From Entoloma clypeatum (lineage: Eukaryota > Basidiomycota > Agaricomycetes > Agaricales > Entolomataceae), in contig OY751491.1 in assembly GCA_963565915.1 (NCBI GenBank), positions 4,712,001-4,776,000 of the forward strand: a DNA stretch of 64,000 nucleotides, written 5' to 3'. Below the pieces are notes generated by a model. It searched no databases and was not told the DNA's origin. It worked only from the letters and a program-made list of their open reading frames with translations. The number at the start of each line of letters is the position of its first letter. The first letter of the stretch is position 1. Shown here piece by piece: positions 63,590-64,000 of the stretch. The translations under genes and the position numbers were made by a program.

Positions 63590-64000
63590 AGCCCCTTCTC
63601 ATGCCCAACTGCCATGAGTCATGCCCAACGCCGTCTACTCGCGTCCAACAGTGTCCCTTCAAGCCCAACAGCCTCCTCGTGTGCCCAACTGCCACGAGTC
63701 ATGCCCACTCATGTCCAACAGCGTCCCTTCAAGCCCAACGGCCCCGTCTCATGCCCAACTGCCATGAGTCACGCCCAATGGCGTCTACTCATGTCCAACA
63801 GTGTCCCTTCAAGCCCAACGGCCTCCTCGTCTGCCCAACTGCCACGAGTCACGCCCACTCATGTCCAATGGTGTCCCTTCGAGCCCAATGGCCCCCTCTC
63901 GAGCACAACTGCCACACGTTATGTCCAACGGCATCCACTCGTATCCAACAGCATCCACTCACATCCAGCAGCATCCACTCATGCCCAGCTGTGAGGATGG
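63590..64000. repeat. Minisatellite, 150-bp higher-order period
   Basis: TGCCCAACTGCCA(T/C)GAGTCA recurs at 63602, 63682, 63752 and 63832, that is, spacings of 80, 70 and 80 bp. Two unequal sub-units form a 150-bp unit, repeated to the window end. The basic motif is GCCCAACnG. The array has no stop in one frame, so the open frame there (63581-63994) is a by-product. Confidence 0.8.

Noticed and set aside
63581..63994. 137-codon open frame at the window end
   Set aside because: It is a by-product of a minisatellite lacking stops in one frame.
1..64000. CRISPR array, operon or other bacterial system
   Set aside because: Introns, TATA promoters and eukaryotic transposons show a fungal genome; no regular repeat-spacer array is present.

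Overview
The window looks like chromosomal DNA of a basidiomycete fungus, probably an agaricomycete. The protein-coding genes are split by many 50-60 nt introns, the cores are TATA-box type, and the transposons are chromodomain Ty3/gypsy elements, Ty1/copia elements, a LINE and a hAT element. No rRNA, tRNA or CRISPR array was seen.

Layout. 1-450: first member of a small secreted-peptide family. 1.3-5.5 kb: a tandem pair of nine-exon genes of unknown function; the second copy is intact (340 aa) and the first has a 1-nt deletion. 5.5-6.6 kb: nothing recognisable. 6.6-10.6 kb: a minus-strand copia element with 159-bp LTRs, lacking the gag N-terminus. 11.3-17.2 kb: a decayed gypsy element split by a solo LTR. 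17.5-18.9 kb: a broken glycosidase gene (GH5_12, glucosylceramidase/sterylglucosidase type).

19.3-47.4 kb is one multi-level transposon nest whose insertion order can be read from target-site duplications (TSDs). A ~0.93-kb TIR element (TA flanks) contains Copia-C (TSD AATTT). Copia-C contains a 5'-truncated LINE in its 5' LTR (14-bp TSD) and Gypsy-B in its leader (TSD CTTAT). Gypsy-B contains Gypsy-C (TSD CACTG), and Gypsy-C contains Copia-B (TSD ACCAT) inside gag. Copia-B is intact, its two LTRs look identical, and it belongs to the same family as Copia-C, so a copia sits inside a gypsy inside a gypsy inside a copia. Gypsy-B and Gypsy-C each carry an 11-nt primer-binding site complementary to the predicted start of their own transcript (Tf1-type self-priming), and all three gypsy elements show a plausible -1 frameshift heptamer before pol. 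Gypsy-C also carries an antisense, intron-containing gene for a coiled-coil protein with a Zn2Cys6-like cysteine pattern.

Right of the nest, the LCB1 subunit of serine palmitoyltransferase begins about 100 bp from the TIR end. 50-57 kb is a duplicated and inverted locus with several more copies of the small secreted-peptide gene and one intact plus one broken copy of a Clp1-like gene. 57.4-59.3 kb is a fold-back-like repeat element. 60.2-63.5 kb is a decayed hAT transposase gene interrupted by a second solo LTR with a perfect TSD. The window ends in a 150-bp-period minisatellite.

The LTR elements carry nine in-frame premature stops and all are TGA, which fits CpG decay of CGA codons. The resident genes (LCB1, GH5_12, Clp1-like, the tandem pair) form no obvious pathway cluster, although LCB1 and GH5_12 both act on sphingolipids or glycolipids and would be about 0.5 kb apart without the nest.
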